NCBI GenBank assembly: GCA_025464695.1
Contig: JAODNQ010000109.1
Coordinates: 1-54,593 of the forward strand
Reading direction: 5' to 3'
Source: Frankiales bacterium
GTDB lineage: Bacteria; Actinomycetota; Actinomycetes; Mycobacteriales; SCTD01
DNA length: 54,593 nucleotides
The notes beneath the pieces were generated by a model that saw nothing but the letters and a program-made list of their open reading frames with translations, was not told where the DNA came from and ran no database searches. Shown piece after piece: positions 33,880 through 42,475 of the stretch; position 1 is the first letter of the stretch, and each line of letters begins with the position of its first letter. A program made the position numbers and the translations under genes.

Positions 33880-34773
33880 GTGGCCGGCAGTCCGGAGCTC
33901 GCGGAGCTGGTCCAGCGTCTGCGGTCCCGACCGTTCGACGCAGACACGGCGCCCATCGCCCAGCAGCGGGCGGCCTTCGAGGCGTTCGCCGCCACGTTCT
34001 ACGACCCGCCACAGGTCGTGCTCGAAGCCTGCACGGTCGCGGGCACGGCGGCAGAGTGGGCGCACCCGAGCGGTGCGGTGGCGGGACGTGTCGTCGTCTG
34101 GGTGCACGGCGGTGGCTTCACCCTCGGGTCCATCACGTCGTACCGCGACCTCGCCGCGCGTGTGGCCGTGCTGACCCGGTCGTCGGTGCTGACCTACGAC
34201 TACCGGCTCGCCCCCGAGCACCCGTTCCCGGCCGCGCTGGACGACACGGTCGGGGTCGTGCGCGAGGTCATGGGGTCCCGCAGTCGCGTCGTCGTCGGGG
34301 GGGACTCCGTCGGTGCCGGCATCGCCGTCGCCGCCGCGGTGGCTCTGCGGGACCGGTACGGCGTCGTGCCGCACGGACTCGCGCTGGTGTCGGCCAAGGC
34401 CGATCTGACGCAGAGCGGGCGGACGTTGCAGACCAACGCGGCTGTCGACCCGGTGGTCAGCCCGAGCGGGACGACCGCGAACGCTCGGCGCTACCTCGGC
34501 GGCGGTGACCCTCGTGACCCGCTGGCATCGCCGGTCTTCGCTGACCTGACAGGCCTCCCGCCCACCCATCTCGCGGTCGGGACGGCGGAGGTCCTGCTCG
34601 ACGACTCGCTGCTCCTGGCTCGCAGGCTGCGGGACGCAGGGGTCTCCGTGGACCTCGACGTGTGGCCGGACATGATCCACATCCTGCCGTTCTTCGCAGC
34701 TCGCGTGCCCGAGGCGCGGCGGGCGATGTCTGCTCTCGCGGACGCCGTCCGGACGCTGCTCGCCGAGCGCTGA
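33880..34773 (+). CDS. alpha/beta hydrolase of the hormone-sensitive lipase (HSL) esterase family
   Basis: A 297-residue esterase with the HSL oxyanion motif HGGGFTLGS, the nucleophile elbow GGDSVGAGIA (usual GDSAG with Val for Ala), DYRLAPEHPFPAALDD, the catalytic Asp region HLAVGTAEVLLDDS and catalytic His in WPDMIHILPFF. GTG start at 33880, 29 bp after the TetR stop. It may hydrolyse the ester or lactone generated by the Baeyer-Villiger enzyme; that is an inference from neighbourhood. Confidence 0.9.
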   Translation: MAGSPELAELVQRLRSRPFDADTAPIAQQRAAFEAFAATFYDPPQVVLEACTVAGTAAEWAHPSGAVAGRVVVWVHGGGFTLGSITSYRDLAARVAVLTRSSVLTYDYRLAPEHPFPAALDDTVGVVREVMGSRSRVVVGGDSVGAGIAVAAAVALRDRYGVVPHGLALVSAKADLTQSGRTLQTNAAVDPVVSPSGTTANARRYLGGGDPRDPLASPVFADLTGLPPTHLAVGTAEVLLDDSLLLARRLRDAGVSVDLDVWPDMIHILPFFAARVPEARRAMSALADAVRTLLAER

Positions 34774-35173
34774 GCGCCCGCACACCCGCGGACCCGCGCG
34801 AGCGCCCGCCGGGCACTCGGGCCGCCGCGGCTCGCGTGGGGCCAGCCGCCCGACGACGGCGCCTCGCGTTCCTGAGGGGACAGCCGCACCGCGTCCTCGG
34901 CCTCCGGCCGGCCGCGAGGGTCGACCGCACGGGGGCGCGGGAGGAGGGCCCTCCCGCGGGCGCTGTGCCAGGAGCTTCGGGCGCAAGTAAGTAGTTGACA
35001 AACAACTAACTTGTGCGACGCTCGTGACAGGGCACGAGTGGCCCAGGTCACACAGCCAGCGGGAGCACACCAGCACCCGTGGCACCAGAGGCATCGCGGC
35101 TCGCACCCGCTGCCGCACCGCCCGCCCAGCGGGCTCTGCAGCCGCGTCCGAGGCGTCGTCGACGAGGGGAACG
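34774..35173 (+). promoter_or_regulatory. intergenic region with terminator-like hairpin and AACTAAC promoter
   Basis: GCGGGAG (34937-34943) and CTCCCGC (34951-34957) form a 7-bp hairpin, a possible terminator of the upstream operon. -35 TTGACA (34995-35000), 17-bp spacer holding CAACTAAC (35003-35010) then N3-TGCG, and a poor -10 position (35018-35023). TAGTTG-ACAAA-CAACTA (34992-35008) is a perfect 6-bp inverted repeat covering the -35, a good TetR-operator candidate. The 150-bp leader after 35023 holds no visible gene. Confidence 0.6.
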
Positions 35174-36232
35174 GTGAGCGTGAGAGCTCTGTCGCGTGAT
35201 CGGCACCAGGTCTCCGAAGAGGGACCGGTCGGACGTCCCAGCCGCGTGGACGTGCAGTGGCGACTCCGGGTCGTGGCCCTGCCGTGGGCCGTCGCGGTCG
35301 TGATGCTCGTGGTGAGCGTCGCGGCCTTCCCCGCCATCGGGAGCTACGGCGGCCTGGCGACGCTGACACCGCTGCTCGGGGTCCTCGTCGTCGCATCGCT
35401 CGGCCAGTCACTGGTCATCGGGACGGGTGGGATCGATCTGAGCGTCTCGTCCGTGGTGACCCTGACGGGCATCACCTTCATCAAGGCGAGCGCAGGGCAG
35501 GACGACTCGCTCCTCCGCGGGACCGCTGCGGCCCTCGCCGTGGGTCTGGTCTGCGGCCTCGTCAACGGACTGCTCGTCGAGTGCCTGAAGCTGAACTCCC
35601 TCGTCGTGACCCTCGCGACGGGACAGGTGATGCTCGGGGTCGCCAGCATCTGGTTCGACGGCGGCGTCAGCTCGCTCGCTGTGCCGCCCCGTTGGGCGAC
35701 CGTCTCCAGCAGCACCGTCGTCGGTGGCGTCAGCTCGATCCTGCTCCTCAGCGTCGTCCTGGTCGCCGTCGCCAGCGTGGTGCTCAGCTACACCTCCCTG
35801 AGGCGGCGCTTCACCGCGGCCAGCACGGGGGCGGTGGCCAGCACCTACCAGGGTGTGCGGGCGACTCGTCACCGGGTCGGGGCGTTCGCCGCCGCCGGCC
35901 TGCTCTACAGCCTCGCCGGCCTGGTGCTCCAAGGGACGATCGGCACGCCGACCCTCAGCCTCGGCGAGAGCTACCAGCTCGCCACGGTCGTCGCCGTCGT
36001 CCTCGGCGGGGCGGCCTTGAGCGGCAGCCGGCTCCACCCGGGCGCGACCGTGGCCGGAGTGCTGTTCCTGTCCCTCATCAACCAGGACGTGGCCGCTCTC
36101 GGCATCGCCTCCGGCGTCCAGGGCGTGATCCAGGGGCTGGTCCTCATCTGTGCCATGGGCGCGGCCGCCTTCGGCGGCCTCCGCTCGCTCCGCCGGCGAC
36201 GTGCCCGGAGCCGACCCGCGCTCGCGGCCTGA
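35174..36232 (+). CDS. sugar-type ABC transporter permease (RbsC/BPD_transp_2 family)
   Basis: A 352-residue integral membrane protein. After a charged N-terminus it shows repeated hydrophobic segments, with LTPLLGVLVVASLGQSLVIGTGGIDLSVSSVVTL, the RbsC hallmark G-G-I-D-L-S, and LATVVAVVLGGAALSGSRLHPGATVAGVLFL near the end. GTG at 35174 follows GAGGGGA. First gene of the importer operon; the second permease half is fused to the ATPase at 37630. Confidence 0.9.
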   Translation: MSVRALSRDRHQVSEEGPVGRPSRVDVQWRLRVVALPWAVAVVMLVVSVAAFPAIGSYGGLATLTPLLGVLVVASLGQSLVIGTGGIDLSVSSVVTLTGITFIKASAGQDDSLLRGTAAALAVGLVCGLVNGLLVECLKLNSLVVTLATGQVMLGVASIWFDGGVSSLAVPPRWATVSSSTVVGGVSSILLLSVVLVAVASVVLSYTSLRRRFTAASTGAVASTYQGVRATRHRVGAFAAAGLLYSLAGLVLQGTIGTPTLSLGESYQLATVVAVVLGGAALSGSRLHPGATVAGVLFLSLINQDVAALGIASGVQGVIQGLVLICAMGAAAFGGLRSLRRRRARSRPALAA

Positions 36233-36301
36233 CCCCCTTCTGCGCAGCGCACCAACTCCCGTTCCACCCACTGAGGCCCAGCCTCACCCGAGAGGATCGT
36301 C

Positions 36302-37600
36302 ATGAACAACGCCCGGAACAGTCAGCTCACCCGTCGAAGCAGAAGCACTGTCGCGCTGGCCCTCGGCGCGAGCCTGGCCATGGCGCTGACGGCCTGCGGC
36401 TCCTCCTCCAAGGACGAGCCCTCAGCAGCAGGAGCCGAGCCCTCGGCCGCAGCGACTGCCTCTGCCCTGGCGGCCGTCGCGGTGTCGGACACCCGGCGCA
36501 GCGAGATCCTGAAGACGGCCTTCCTCGCAGACGTCAAGCCCGAGACGCTCGACCCCGTCGTGCTCCAGGGCCTCGAGGAGATCGGCGGCGACTACACGGA
36601 GGCGCAAGTCGCGACCGCGACCTCCTGCCTGACCCAGGACGTCTGCAAGATCGGTGACGGCAAGCAGACCGTCGCGATGCTCCTCGGCGGCGGGCTGACC
36701 CCGTGGGGCCTCATGAACCGAGCGGCCTTCACCCTGCAGGCGACGTCCTACCCGGACGTCGGCACGGTGATGTTCCAGAAGGCAGACGGCAACCTCCAGA
36801 CCATGCAGGCCCAGCTGCGGAGCCTGGTCGCGCGCAAGGTGAAGGCGGTCGTGAGCTACGACGACTTCGGACCGGCCATGACCGCCGCCTTCTCGCAGGC
36901 CCGCGCCGCGGGCGTCCCGGTGGCGACCTACGTCGGGAACCCGGGCAAGGACGCGACGAAGGCGGTCGTCACCCAGGTGACGAGCGACTACTGCGCCGAC
37001 GGCAAGGCCATGGCGCAGGCGGCTCAGAGGACCGTCGGCAAGACCGGGAACGTCGCCTTCCTCACCGGAGTGCCGGGGAACCCGAAGGGCGTCGCCTGGC
37101 AGAAGTGCGCGGAGGCCTGGCTCAAGGCCAACGCACCCGGGATCGACGTCGCGTACAAGGCTGACACCAACTGGTCGGAGGCGGGCACCACGACGGCCAC
37201 CACGGCCATGATCGCGACCGGCAAGAAGATCGATGCTGTGCTCTACGACTACGCGACTCAGACGATCACGGTCGTGAAGGCGTTCAAGCAGGCGAAGCTC
37301 CCGGTCCCGGACCAGGTCACCCAGGCCACGGACAACAGCCTGCTGGAGGTTTGGGAGGCGGACCAGAAGTCCGCCGACCCGTGGAACCTGACGGCCTCGA
37401 GCAGCATCAACTTCGCCGTGAACGTGGCCTTCGCTGCCGTCATGGACTCGGTCGCGGGCAAGCAGGTGCCGAGCCTGGTCGTGTTCCCGAACCAGTTCGT
37501 GCCCGCGAAGGTGGGTGACTTCGTCGCCGGCCAGCCCAAGAACGCTCCCGGACCGGTGGTCCTGCCGGCGCCCCTCGTGCAGGCAGTCCTGGCGGGCTGA
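36302..37600 (+). CDS. sugar-type ABC transporter substrate-binding lipoprotein
   Basis: A 432-residue lipoprotein with twin-arginine-like basic N-terminus, hydrophobic core and lipobox LTAC (C32), a short Ser/Ala/Glu linker, then a type 1 periplasmic-binding fold: VAMLLGGGLTPWGLMNRAAFTLQATSYPDVGTVMFQ, KVKAVVSYDDFGPAMTAAFSQARAAGVPVATYVG, and KIDAVLYDYATQTITVVKAF. Partner of the flanking permeases. The family binds sugars, polyols and autoinducer-like ligands; the ligand cannot be read here. Confidence 0.9.
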   Translation: MNNARNSQLTRRSRSTVALALGASLAMALTACGSSSKDEPSAAGAEPSAAATASALAAVAVSDTRRSEILKTAFLADVKPETLDPVVLQGLEEIGGDYTEAQVATATSCLTQDVCKIGDGKQTVAMLLGGGLTPWGLMNRAAFTLQATSYPDVGTVMFQKADGNLQTMQAQLRSLVARKVKAVVSYDDFGPAMTAAFSQARAAGVPVATYVGNPGKDATKAVVTQVTSDYCADGKAMAQAAQRTVGKTGNVAFLTGVPGNPKGVAWQKCAEAWLKANAPGIDVAYKADTNWSEAGTTTATTAMIATGKKIDAVLYDYATQTITVVKAFKQAKLPVPDQVTQATDNSLLEVWEADQKSADPWNLTASSSINFAVNVAFAAVMDSVAGKQVPSLVVFPNQFVPAKVGDFVAGQPKNAPGPVVLPAPLVQAVLAG

Positions 37601-37629
37601 CCTCGAGCGGGAAGGGAGAGGAGGCGGCA

Positions 37630-40251
37630 ATGGCGCAACCCACCTGCACGCCGGCGCCCGCGGGCGGCGACATCCAGGCAGAGCGAGCACGAGGAGACCT
37701 GGTCGTCCGGGCTGTCACCAAGCGGTTCGGCTCGACGACGGCGCTCGACGCGGTCTCGATGACGTTCACGCGAGGAGCCGTGCACGGGCTCGTCGGCGAG
37801 AACGGCTCCGGGAAGAGCACGCTGGTCAAGCTGATCGCCGGCATCCACCGGTGCGACGGTGGCGACGTCCTGTGGGACGACGAGTCCCTGGTGCACGGCC
37901 AGGCCCGGTCGGCGGACGCCGTCGCGTGCGTCTACCAGGACGGCTCGTTGATCGAGGAGCTGTCCGTCGGCCAGAACCTCGACCTGATGGTGCCGTCGGG
38001 GCCCGGTACCCAGGGGACCGACGGCGTGGACTGGCGGCGCGCCCTCCTGGACAGCTTCGGACTGTACGCCGTGGGCCTGAGCAGCCGGGTCGCAGCCCTC
38101 CCGAGCAACGAGCGTCGCCTCGTCGAGATCGCCGGGGTCGTCGCTGCGCGCCCGAGCGTGATCCTGTTCGACGAAGCGACCTCGAGCCTCGACGAACGCG
38201 GTGTCGAACGGGTGCTCGCCAGCATGACTGCTGCTGCGGCTGCCGGCGCGTGCGTCGTGTTCGTCACCCACCGGCTGCACGAGGTCCTGGCGGTGGCCGA
38301 GGACGTGACGGTGCTGCGGGATGGCCGTGTGATCGCGACCCGCGCTGCAGCGGAGGTGACGGCGAGCGAGCTGGTCGACCACATGGCCGGACGTGAGGTC
38401 GCTGCCTTCGGGCGGTCCCGGCACCACGTGCCGGGCAGCGATGTCGTCCTCGTGGCCGAGGGCCTCACGACGGAGCGGTGCCGGGGCGTGGCCATCGCCG
38501 TGCGCCGCGGCGAGATCGTCGGCATCGGTGGTGCCGCAGGCAACGGACAGGCGGAGCTCATCCGCGCTCTCACGGGTGTCGGCGTCACGGGCGGAGCTGC
38601 GGTCCTCAACGGCGAGCCCGTGTGCGGGCCGGAGAACGCCGTCTCGCGCGGGCTCGTGTTCGTCAGCGCCGACCGGGCCCGGGAGTCCCTGTCCGGGCAG
38701 CTCTCCATCCGCGAGAACTACACGCTGGCCTCCGACAGCGTGCGAGGGCACTGGTGGACCTGGCTCGCACGTCGACCGGAGCTCCGAGCGGCCGTCGACC
38801 TCGCCGACCGGTACGGGCTGGTGCGCGGATCGGTGGAGCAGCCGGTGTCGTCGCTGTCCGGCGGCAACCAGCAGAAGGTCGCGATCAGCCGCGCCATCGC
38901 GCGGCGGCCTGAGGTCCTGCTGGTCGAGGAGCCCACGGAGGGGGTGGACGTCAGGTCCCGCTTCGAGATCTACCGGGCGCTCGAAGGAGCTGCTGCGTCG
39001 GGTTCGACCGTGGTCTTCACCTCGACCGACGCCGGGGAGCTGCGCCTGCTCGCCGACCGCGTGCTCGTCATGGTGCGAGGTCAGGTGTACCGCGAGCTCC
39101 ACGGCGAGGAGGTAACGGAGGAGGCCATCGTCCACGCCTTCACGACCGGGACCAGCGGCGGGGACAGCGGCACCGGGGCCCCCGCCCGGAACGCCAGCCG
39201 GGCCGACACGCCTGTCTCCGGTGAGCGCACCTGGCAGATCGGGACCTTCGTGCTGCTCCTCGCCATGATGGCGCTGCTCGCCGTGTACACCACGTCGCAG
39301 TCGTCGGACTTCCTGTCCGGGGGGAACATCCGCGGGATGCTGGTCGCCAGCTCCCCGCTGGCCCTGGTCGCCCTCGCCCAGCTGCCCATCCTCGTCGTCG
39401 GCGAGATCGACGCCTCCCTGGGCTCGGTCATGGGGCTCGTGGTGGTGATGCTGTCGATGCAACCGGATGCCCCGCTGGTCGTGCTCGTCGTGCTCGCGAT
39501 CGTCACCGGTGCGCTGCTCGGAGTCGGGAACGCCGTCCTGGTGGTCGGCTGCAAGATCCCTCCTGTCATCGCGACCGTGGCCACGCTCGGCATCTACCTG
39601 GGCCTGGCCCGCATCGCTCGGCCGTCGCCTGGCGGCCTCGTCAGCGGGGACCTCACCTCCCTCACGCTGTCCGAGATCGGCGGAGTGCCTGTCGTCTTCC
39701 TGCTCGCAGCGCTGCTCGCGCTCCTGGCCGACCTGGTGCTCAACCTCACCGGCCTCGGTCTGCGGTCACGTGCGGTGGGCTACTCAGCATCGCGCTCCCT
39801 CCAGCTCGGCATCCCGTCGGCCCGATTCCGCGTCGGAGGCTTCGTCCTCGGAGGGGCCGTCGCGGGCCTCGCAGCGATCCCCCTGGCGGGCATTACCGGC
39901 GTCGGCGACGCAAGCATCGGTTCGGGCTACACGCTGCTCGCCGTGGCCGTCCCGGTCATCGCGGGCGCGAGCCTGGGCGGTGGCCGCGGCTCGGCGCTGG
40001 CCTGCGTCCTGGCCGCCGTGTTCCTCGCCCAGGTGCAGACCGTCGTCCCCTTCCTCAACCTCCCCAGCGGGCAGCAGCTGATCGCCGTGGGAGTGCTCAC
40101 CCTGGTCGCTCTCGTCCTCGGACGGCCCGACCAGAAGCCGCTCCTGCGATCCCTGCGGCCGGTCCGCCGGTCTGCCGGCCCGGCGACACCGCCCCCCGCA
40201 CCGGCCCTGCGCTCACCTGCTCCGACCAACCTCACGAAGGACCCGACATGA
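37630..40251 (+). CDS. fused ABC transporter ATPase-permease (RbsA-RbsC type)
   Basis: An 873-residue single chain: ABC domain 1 (about 25-255) with Walker A GENGSGKST and Walker B VILFDEATSSLDE but a divergent signature LPSNERRLVEIAG instead of LSGGQ; ABC domain 2 (about 265-500) with a degenerate Walker A (GGAAGNGQAEL, as in RbsA) and a full signature SLSGGNQQKVAISRA; then a permease domain (about 535-830) with VVGEIDASLGSVMGLVVV and LLAVAVPVIAGASLGGGRG. RbsA and RbsC are normally separate. With the stand-alone permease at 35174 the complex would have two different membrane halves and one two-domain ATPase. ATG at 37630 after GGGAGAGGAGG. Confidence 0.92.
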   Translation: MAQPTCTPAPAGGDIQAERARGDLVVRAVTKRFGSTTALDAVSMTFTRGAVHGLVGENGSGKSTLVKLIAGIHRCDGGDVLWDDESLVHGQARSADAVACVYQDGSLIEELSVGQNLDLMVPSGPGTQGTDGVDWRRALLDSFGLYAVGLSSRVAALPSNERRLVEIAGVVAARPSVILFDEATSSLDERGVERVLASMTAAAAAGACVVFVTHRLHEVLAVAEDVTVLRDGRVIATRAAAEVTASELVDHMAGREVAAFGRSRHHVPGSDVVLVAEGLTTERCRGVAIAVRRGEIVGIGGAAGNGQAELIRALTGVGVTGGAAVLNGEPVCGPENAVSRGLVFVSADRARESLSGQLSIRENYTLASDSVRGHWWTWLARRPELRAAVDLADRYGLVRGSVEQPVSSLSGGNQQKVAISRAIARRPEVLLVEEPTEGVDVRSRFEIYRALEGAAASGSTVVFTSTDAGELRLLADRVLVMVRGQVYRELHGEEVTEEAIVHAFTTGTSGGDSGTGAPARNASRADTPVSGERTWQIGTFVLLLAMMALLAVYTTSQSSDFLSGGNIRGMLVASSPLALVALAQLPILVVGEIDASLGSVMGLVVVMLSMQPDAPLVVLVVLAIVTGALLGVGNAVLVVGCKIPPVIATVATLGIYLGLARIARPSPGGLVSGDLTSLTLSEIGGVPVVFLLAALLALLADLVLNLTGLGLRSRAVGYSASRSLQLGIPSARFRVGGFVLGGAVAGLAAIPLAGITGVGDASIGSGYTLLAVAVPVIAGASLGGGRGSALACVLAAVFLAQVQTVVPFLNLPSGQQLIAVGVLTLVALVLGRPDQKPLLRSLRPVRRSAGPATPPPAPALRSPAPTNLTKDPT

Positions 40252-41198
40252 CCCGCCCTACGCGCTCCCGGCGCTCCTGCCTCGCGGTGCCGGGCAGCAA
40301 CGAGAAGATGCTGAAGAAGGCCCAGGGCCTCGAGGTCGACCAGGTCTTCCTGGACCTCGAAGACTCTGTGGCTCCGCTGGAGAAGCCGGCGGCGCGGCAG
40401 AAGGTCGTCGCCGCGCTGCGCGACGGCGACTGGCTCGCTCCGACCCGTGTCGTGCGCATCAACGACGTCGACACCCCGTGGGCGCTGCAGGACGTCACCG
40501 AGGTCGTCCTCGGTGCCGGCGACGTCCTCGACTGCATCATGTTGCCGAAGGCGGAGTCCGCTCGCGACGTCCAGTGGCTGGACCTGACCCTGACACTGCT
40601 TGAGCGCCAGCTCGGCCTGGCCGAAGGTTCGATCGGGATCGAGGCGCAGATCGAGGGTCCGCGAGGGCTGCGCAGCATCGACGCGATCGCGGGCGCGTCC
40701 GAGAGGCTCGAGACGCTCATCTTCGGGCCGGGCGACTTCATGGCCAACATGAAGATCCCGTCCTTGACGATCGGTGTCGTGAACCCCTACGCCGACCCCT
40801 TCGAGAGCGTCCTCATGACCATCCTGTCCGCCGCACGCGCACACGGGCTGCAGGCCATCGACGGACCGTTCCCCAAGGTCCACGACAGCGACTCGTACCG
40901 CACCATGGCCCGCAAGGCCTGGGCCCTCGGCTACGACGGCAAGTGGGTGCTGCACCCGAAACAGATCGACGTCGCACACGAGGTCTTCACTCCCGCGCAG
41001 GGCGACTACGACCGGTCGGAGCTCATCCTGGACGCGTACGCCTACTACACATCCGCTGCCGGAGGTGCGGTCGGAGCCGCCATGCTCGGTGACGAGATGA
41101 TCGACGAGGCGAGCCGGAAGCTCGCCTTCGCGACCGCGTTCAAGGGAAGGACTGCGGGGATGGTCCGCAGCGCGGCGTCGGCCTTCAGCGCGCCGTGA
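40248..41198 (+). CDS. CitE-like CoA-ester lyase (HpcH/HpaI aldolase family, malyl-CoA lyase-like)
   Basis: A 316-residue TIM-barrel lyase. RRSCLAVPGSNEKMLKKAQGLEVDQVFLDLEDSVAP, RVVRINDVDTPWALQDV, IMLPKAESARDVQWLD, IEAQIEGPRGL (metal ligand Glu), LIFGPGDFMANMKIP and GYDGKWVLHPKQIDVAHEVFTP match malyl/methylmalyl/citramalyl-CoA lyases. It cleaves a 3-hydroxyacyl-CoA dicarboxylate into an acyl-CoA and an oxoacid (glyoxylate or pyruvate). Overlaps the transporter gene by ATGA and the next gene by GTGA, so uptake and breakdown are co-expressed. Confidence 0.9.
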   Translation: MTRPTRSRRSCLAVPGSNEKMLKKAQGLEVDQVFLDLEDSVAPLEKPAARQKVVAALRDGDWLAPTRVVRINDVDTPWALQDVTEVVLGAGDVLDCIMLPKAESARDVQWLDLTLTLLERQLGLAEGSIGIEAQIEGPRGLRSIDAIAGASERLETLIFGPGDFMANMKIPSLTIGVVNPYADPFESVLMTILSAARAHGLQAIDGPFPKVHDSDSYRTMARKAWALGYDGKWVLHPKQIDVAHEVFTPAQGDYDRSELILDAYAYYTSAAGGAVGAAMLGDEMIDEASRKLAFATAFKGRTAGMVRSAASAFSAP

Positions 41199-41728
41199 GC
41201 GCCTCGGTCTCCCTCGCGGCCCGCCCGGACTCGCCTGAGGCGGTGCCCGACTTCTCGACGTTCCCGCTGTGGGATCGAGGGCCGGACGTCGCCGGGTTCG
41301 CCGTAGGACAGGAGTTCGACCACCACTGGGGGCGGACGCTGGAGAACAGCGACAACGCGCTGTTCAGCTCACTCGTCTGTTCCTGGAACCCGCTCTACCT
41401 CGACGCCGAGTACGGGAGGTCACTGGGACAGCCTGGCACCGTCATCCACCCGATGCTCGTGCTCTGCACCGTCTTCGGTCTGTCCGTCGAGGACCTGTCA
41501 GAGTCCGCCGGACCGTTCCTGTTCCTCACGGAGTGTCAGTTCACACGACCGGTGCTGGCGGGCGACACGCTCACCGCGTCCTCCTCCGTGCTGGGCGTCC
41601 GGCAGTCTTCCAGCCGCCCGGGCAGCAGCGTCGTCACGTGGCGGACGACAGGGCACAACCAGCGCGGGGAGGTCGTCGTGCAGTACACGCGGGCCAACCT
41701 CGCCATGCCGGCGGGCGGAGGCCGATGA
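41195..41728 (+). CDS. MaoC-like hot-dog hydratase subunit (mesaconyl-CoA hydratase-like)
   Basis: A 177-residue hot-dog protein. NPLYLDAEYGRSLGQPGTVIHPMLVLCTVFGLSVEDLSES keeps the MaoC hydratase pattern, and FTRPVLAGDTLTASSSVLGVRQSSSRPGSSVVTWRTTGHNQRGEVVV is typical of the mesaconyl-CoA hydratase branch. Mesaconyl-CoA hydratases usually hold two hot-dog domains in one chain; here the second is a separate gene directly downstream (ATGA overlap), suggesting a heteromer. Expected role: add water to an enoyl-CoA to give the substrate of the CitE-like lyase. Confidence 0.85.
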   Translation: MSASVSLAARPDSPEAVPDFSTFPLWDRGPDVAGFAVGQEFDHHWGRTLENSDNALFSSLVCSWNPLYLDAEYGRSLGQPGTVIHPMLVLCTVFGLSVEDLSESAGPFLFLTECQFTRPVLAGDTLTASSSVLGVRQSSSRPGSSVVTWRTTGHNQRGEVVVQYTRANLAMPAGGGR

Positions 41729-42207
41729 CCCGCACGGCGGTGACCGACCACCGCACCTTCTTCGAGGACTACACGCCTGGGCAGCGGTGGCGGCATGCGC
41801 GCGGGTCGACGATCGGGGAGGTGGAGAACCAGCTCTTGTCGAAGCTCGTCATGAACACCGCACAGGAGCACTGGAACGACGACTCGATGAAGGACTCCGC
41901 CTGGGGCGCCAGCCGGATCGTCTTCGGTCTGGTTACCGCCTCGGTCATGATCGGTCTCGCGAGCCAGGACGCCTCCGACAGCGTCCTGGCCGAGGTCGGA
42001 CTGGACGACCTGCGCCTCACGGCGCCTGTCTTCCACGGGGACGTCCTTTATGCATTCACGGTGGTCCTGGGAACGGACGGAGCCGAACGCGAGGACGCCG
42101 GTCTTGTGCGGTTCCAGCACTACGCGACGAAGGCCGACGGTCAGCTCGTCGCACGGTGCATCCGCACCGTGCTCGTCAAGCGGCGGTCGCACTGGGTGCG
42201 TGATTAG
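41725..42207 (+). CDS. MaoC-like hot-dog protein, second hydratase subunit
   Basis: A 160-residue hot-dog protein beginning FFEDYTPGQRWRHARGSTIGEVENQLLSKLVMNTAQEHWNDDS, followed by RIVFGLVTASVMIGLASQDASDSVLAEVGLDDLRLTAPVFHGDVLYAFTVVLG. The usual NPIHxD catalytic segment is replaced by AQEHWNDD, so catalytic capacity is doubtful and it may be a structural or substrate-binding partner of the preceding subunit. Last gene of the transporter-lyase operon. Confidence 0.83.
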   Translation: MTRTAVTDHRTFFEDYTPGQRWRHARGSTIGEVENQLLSKLVMNTAQEHWNDDSMKDSAWGASRIVFGLVTASVMIGLASQDASDSVLAEVGLDDLRLTAPVFHGDVLYAFTVVLGTDGAEREDAGLVRFQHYATKADGQLVARCIRTVLVKRRSHWVRD

Positions 42208-42229
42208 TCGTGCCGGAGGCACCAGCAGG

Positions 42230-42257
42230 GCCGGTCGCCGACGCAGCGGCGATCGGC
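42230..42257 (+). terminator. terminator-like hairpin after the transporter-lyase operon
   Basis: GCCGGTCGCC (42230-42239) and GGCGATCGGC (42248-42257) pair over 10 positions with one G:U, loop of 8 nt, starting 23 bp after the last stop codon. Confidence 0.6.
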
Positions 42258-42475
42258 GGTGTTGGTCGGGCCGGACATTCGCCAGTCGGCGCCGTCCAGG
42301 AGGTTCGACAGGTGAGCCGGCAGAGGCGACCTGAATGATCAGCCGGGCACAGACAGTTGCGGGCTTCAGAAGGCGTGCGACCACGCCGGACCCCGGTCAC
42401 AACTGCAGCTCGCCCCTCGCCTCGGACCAGGGGTGGACGGTCGACCGCTACGGTTCCAGCGGGCATCATGCTCGT

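Noticed and set aside
42335..42475. Earlier ATG start for the histidine kinase
   Set aside because: The added 47 residues look like non-coding translation; GTG 42476 begins at the recognisable N-terminus, though ribosome-site evidence is weak for both.
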